Shown: one piece after another, positions 6,911-9,234 of the stretch | Layout of the letters: the number at the start of each line of letters is the position of its first letter | How positions within the stretch are numbered: the stretch's first letter is position 1 | Assembly: GCA_002405485.1 (NCBI GenBank) | Contig: DHLW01000148.1 | Location: forward strand, 484 to 9,717 | DNA: 9,234 bases | From: Phycisphaerales bacterium UBA4658 | Lineage (GTDB): Bacteria; Planctomycetota; Phycisphaerae; Phycisphaerales; UBA1924 | Direction: 5' to 3' | The notes under the pieces: model-generated | Database searches by the model: none | What the model was told of the DNA's origin: nothing | What the model saw: only the letters and a program-made list of their open reading frames with translations | Made by a program: the position numbers and the translations under genes

Positions 6911-6943
6911 AAAGAAAAGCCGCGGGCATGTCTGCCCGCGGCT
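6911..6943 (-). terminator. Rho-independent terminator of pnp
   Basis: An 11-bp perfect stem (6933-6943 with 6918-6928) closes a 4-base loop. On the minus strand it runs directly into TTTTCTTT (6918-6911), whose first base is also the last base of the stem. It lies 59 bases downstream of the pnp stop codon in the direction of transcription and separates pnp from the cold-shock gene run. Confidence 0.92.
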
Positions 6944-6960
6944 GTGCAAGTGCTCAACAC

Positions 6961-6997
6961 ACCAAGACTTGGTGATCGACTCAGGTTCAACCCTGAG
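6961..6997 (-). repeat. Two small hairpins in the pnp 3' untranslated region
   Basis: ctcagg/cctgag (6980-6985 with 6992-6997, 6-base loop) starts five bases after the pnp stop codon. accaa/ttggt (6961-6965 with 6969-6973, 3-base loop) follows. With the terminator they make three consecutive hairpins between the stop codon and the expected transcript end. The stems are short and could be chance. Confidence 0.4.
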
Positions 6998-7002
6998 AAC
7001 GA

Positions 7003-9234
7003 TCAGTCGTCGCGACGCTCGCGACGTTCCCCGCCGCCGCCACCGCCATTGCCGCGACCGCCGCGACCACCGCCGCCGCCTCGGCCACCGCGATCGCCAC
7101 CTCGGCCGCCGCGATCTCCGCCTCGGCCACCCCGGTCACCACCCCGGTCACCGCCCCGGTCACCGCCGCGGTCGCCCCGCGGTTCGCCCGACCCATGGGC
7201 GCCCGCCAGTGCCGGGTCCGGCTCGCCGCCGTCCCCGCCACCGCCGCCGCCACCCTCGCCGCCCATGAGGGCCTTGCGGCTGAGCTTGATGCGACCCTGA
7301 TCGTCCACCAGGATGACCTTGACCTTCACGATGTCGCCCACGCGGACGACGTCGGTGACGTTCTTGACATAGCCGTCGGCGAGCTCCGAGATGTGGCACA
7401 TCCCGTCGGTCCCCGGAGCCAGTTCGATGAACGCGCCGAAGTCCTTGGTGGAGACCACCTTGCCCGTGTAGATCGTGCCGACCTTGATCTCCTCGGTGAG
7501 AGCCTCGATCTCGCTCTTGGCCGCCTCGATCGACTCGCCGTTGGGGGCCGCGATCATGACCGTGCCGTCGTCCTCGACGTCGATGCTGACGCCGTACTTC
7601 TCCTGCATGCCGCGGATGGTCTTTCCGCCGGGGCCGATGAGCTTGCCGATCTTCTCGGGGTTGATGTGGATGGTGACCAGACGAGGCGCGTACACGCTGA
7701 TGCCCTCGCGGGGCTTGGCGATGACGCTCTCCATGATGTCGATGATCTCCAGCCGACCCTTGCGGGCCTGCTCGAAGATCCGCTCGACCTGCGACAGGGT
7801 CAGCCCTCGAGTCTTGAGATCGAGCTGAATGCCCGTGATTCCCTCGCGCGTGCCGGAGACCTTGAAGTCCATGTCGCCGAAGAAGTCCTCTTCGCCGATG
7901 ATGTCGGTGACGAAGACCTCGTTGGCGTCGTTGTCATCGCTGAACCGGCCGACGGAGATGCCGGCGACGGTGTTCTTGATCGGCACGCCCGCGTCCATGA
8001 GCGCCAGGCACCCGCCGCAGACCGACGCCATCGACGATGACCCGTTGCTCTCGGTGATGTCACTGACGACGCGGATGGTGTACGGGAACTCCTCCGGAGA
8101 GGGCAGCACGCCCATGAGCGACCGCTCCGCCAGCGCGCCGTGGCCGATTTCCCGGCGCCCCGGCGCCATGATGCGCTTGGCCTCGCCGGTCGAGAAGGGC
8201 GGGAAGTTGTAGTGCAGCATGAACTTCTTGCTGTACTCCGGCAACAGCCCATCGATGATCTGCTCGTCCTTGCCCGTTCCCAGGGTCACGCTCACCAGCG
8301 ACTGCGTCTCGCCACGCTGGAAGAAGGCCGACCCGTGCGTCCGCTCGAAGATCCCCACTTGGCCTTCGATCGGTCGGAGCTGCGTCGGCCCGCGTCCGTC
8401 AGCCCGGATGCCGCTCTCGACGATGAGCTTCCGCGTGATCTTCTCTTCCAGCCGGCGCAGGGCGTCCTTGGCCATGCCTCGGCGCTTGGTCGTGCTCGCG
8501 AAGGTCTCGTAGTTTCCGCTGGAGTCGACCTTGAAGTGGGTGTCCAGCACCTCGGTGATGATCTTGTCGACCGCCTCCGAGCGTTCCTTCTTGCTCTTGA
8601 TCTTGCGAGCCTCGGTGAGCTTGGCCGTCGCCAGCTTCTTCACCTGCTCGACGATCTCGGGCGCGGGCAGGATCCGGTCTCCGTCCCGCTTGGGCTTGCC
8701 GGCCTTCTTCACCAGTTCGCCGATCAGACCAAGGGTCTGCTTGATCTGCTCGTACCCGAACTCCATCGCGCCGAGCACGCCCGCCTCGTCCACTTCCGCC
8801 GCCCCGACCTCGATCATGTTGATCCCGTCCTTGTGCCCGGCGAGCACGAGGTCCAGGTCGGAGTACTCCATCTGCGTCACGGTCGGGTTGATCACGTACC
8901 GGAGCCCGTCGTCGGTGTGCACGCGTCCGACGCGCACCGTCGCGGTCGGCCCCTCAAAGGGAGCGTCGCTCAACGCCAGCGCCGCGCTCGCCGCCGTGCC
9001 CGCAAGCACGTCCGAGTCGTTCTCCCCGTCGTGGCTCATCACGAACACCTGCACCTGGATCTCATCGACGAACCCATCCGGAAACAGGGGCCGGATCGGG
9101 CGGTCGATCATCCGCATCGTCAGGATTTCCTTCTCCGACGGCGGCCCCTCGCGCTTCCGGAACCCGCCCGGGAACTTGCCCGCCGCCGACGTCTTCTCTC
9201 GGTAGTCGACCGTGAGCGGGAAGAAGTCGATGCC
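7003..9234 (-). CDS. pnp: Polynucleotide phosphorylase, N-terminally partial, with RGG-rich tail
   Basis: PNPase is a trimeric 3'-5' exoribonuclease that uses phosphate to degrade RNA and is a core enzyme of mRNA decay in the cytoplasm. The frame continues past the first Met (base 9117) to the window edge through DFFPLTVDYREKT and KFPGGFRKREG, which are conserved, so about 50 N-terminal residues are off the edge. Numbering from the codon at 9234: first RNase PH domain about 1-170 with IDRPIRPLFP, a helical linker, second RNase PH domain about 290-500. This second domain includes ESNGSSSMAS and the metal/catalytic residues Asp450, Asp456 and Lys458 (matching Asp486, Asp492 and Lys494 of E. coli). 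The KH domain has GPGGKT near 534-539, and the S1 domain covers about 585-650. An 87-residue tail (657-743) is almost entirely Gly, Arg and Asp, with ten RGG triplets, and ends ERRERRDD. That tail is absent from the E. coli enzyme. A terminator follows. Confidence 0.97.
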   Translation of the reverse strand, partial: GIDFFPLTVDYREKTSAAGKFPGGFRKREGPPSEKEILTMRMIDRPIRPLFPDGFVDEIQVQVFVMSHDGENDSDVLAGTAASAALALSDAPFEGPTATVRVGRVHTDDGLRYVINPTVTQMEYSDLDLVLAGHKDGINMIEVGAAEVDEAGVLGAMEFGYEQIKQTLGLIGELVKKAGKPKRDGDRILPAPEIVEQVKKLATAKLTEARKIKSKKERSEAVDKIITEVLDTHFKVDSSGNYETFASTTKRRGMAKDALRRLEEKITRKLIVESGIRADGRGPTQLRPIEGQVGIFERTHGSAFFQRGETQSLVSVTLGTGKDEQIIDGLLPEYSKKFMLHYNFPPFSTGEAKRIMAPGRREIGHGALAERSLMGVLPSPEEFPYTIRVVSDITESNGSSSMASVCGGCLALMDAGVPIKNTVAGISVGRFSDDNDANEVFVTDIIGEEDFFGDMDFKVSGTREGITGIQLDLKTRGLTLSQVERIFEQARKGRLEIIDIMESVIAKPREGISVYAPRLVTIHINPEKIGKLIGPGGKTIRGMQEKYGVSIDVEDDGTVMIAAPNGESIEAAKSEIEALTEEIKVGTIYTGKVVSTKDFGAFIELAPGTDGMCHISELADGYVKNVTDVVRVGDIVKVKVILVDDQGRIKLSRKALMGGEGGGGGGGDGGEPDPALAGAHGSGEPRGDRGGDRGGDRGGDRGGRGGDRGGRGGDRGGRGGGGGRGGRGNGGGGGGERRERRDD
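7075..7173 (-). repeat. DRGG-coding tandem repeats in the pnp tail
   Basis: This stretch encodes three Asp-Arg-Gly-Gly units followed by three DRGGRGG units. At the DNA level the 12-base units are near-identical: accccggtcacc at 7129-7140 and again at 7141-7152 on the plus strand, then variants at 7153-7164 and 7165-7176. Imperfect 21-base units follow. All lengths are multiples of three, so the tail could vary in length between strains without frameshift. Confidence 0.85.

Overview
The window is GC-rich, with G or C at most third codon positions. It reads as ordinary chromosomal sequence from a free-living bacterium. The combination of a large Tricorn-type protease with lysine/aspartate-rich inserts, a polynucleotide phosphorylase with a glycine/arginine tail, and loosely packed short operons would fit Planctomycetota (possibly Phycisphaerae). 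That placement is an inference from style only; no rRNA or other strong marker is present. I see no phage, transposon, CRISPR, integrase or tRNA.

Layout. Positions 2-3133 (+) hold the C-terminal part of a Tricorn protease homologue, cut off by the left edge and closed by a strong intrinsic terminator at 3159-3192. Everything else reads on the minus strand. Following transcription from right to left: polynucleotide phosphorylase (pnp, 9234-7003, N-terminus off the right edge) ends in a Gly/Arg-rich tail and a terminator at 6911-6943. A gene-free stretch of about 330 bases follows, containing small hairpins. Then comes a tightly spaced four-gene run: a cold-shock-domain protein (6588-6304), a membrane-anchored histidine kinase without a recognisable sensor domain (6285-5377), a xylose-isomerase-like TIM-barrel protein (5363-4446) and epoxyqueuosine reductase QueG (4413-3214). 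Gaps of 18, 13 and 32 bases suggest one transcription unit, converging on the Tricorn gene.

How the genes relate. PNPase (RNA decay), the cold-shock protein (RNA chaperone) and QueG (last step of queuosine tRNA modification) all act on RNA, but they belong to different processes. The kinase has no partner response regulator here and the TIM-barrel protein has no sugar-catabolic neighbours. The linkage of the four minus-strand genes is therefore positional rather than an obvious pathway.

I did not find a convincing undescribed system. The points most worth a second look are residue-level departures from family consensus: a Gly in place of the tetrad Ser in the Tricorn active site, altered metal-ligand positions in the TIM-barrel protein and a 13-residue insertion in QueG. 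Also worth checking are the RGG-repeat tail on PNPase and the hairpin-rich leader of the cold-shock gene.
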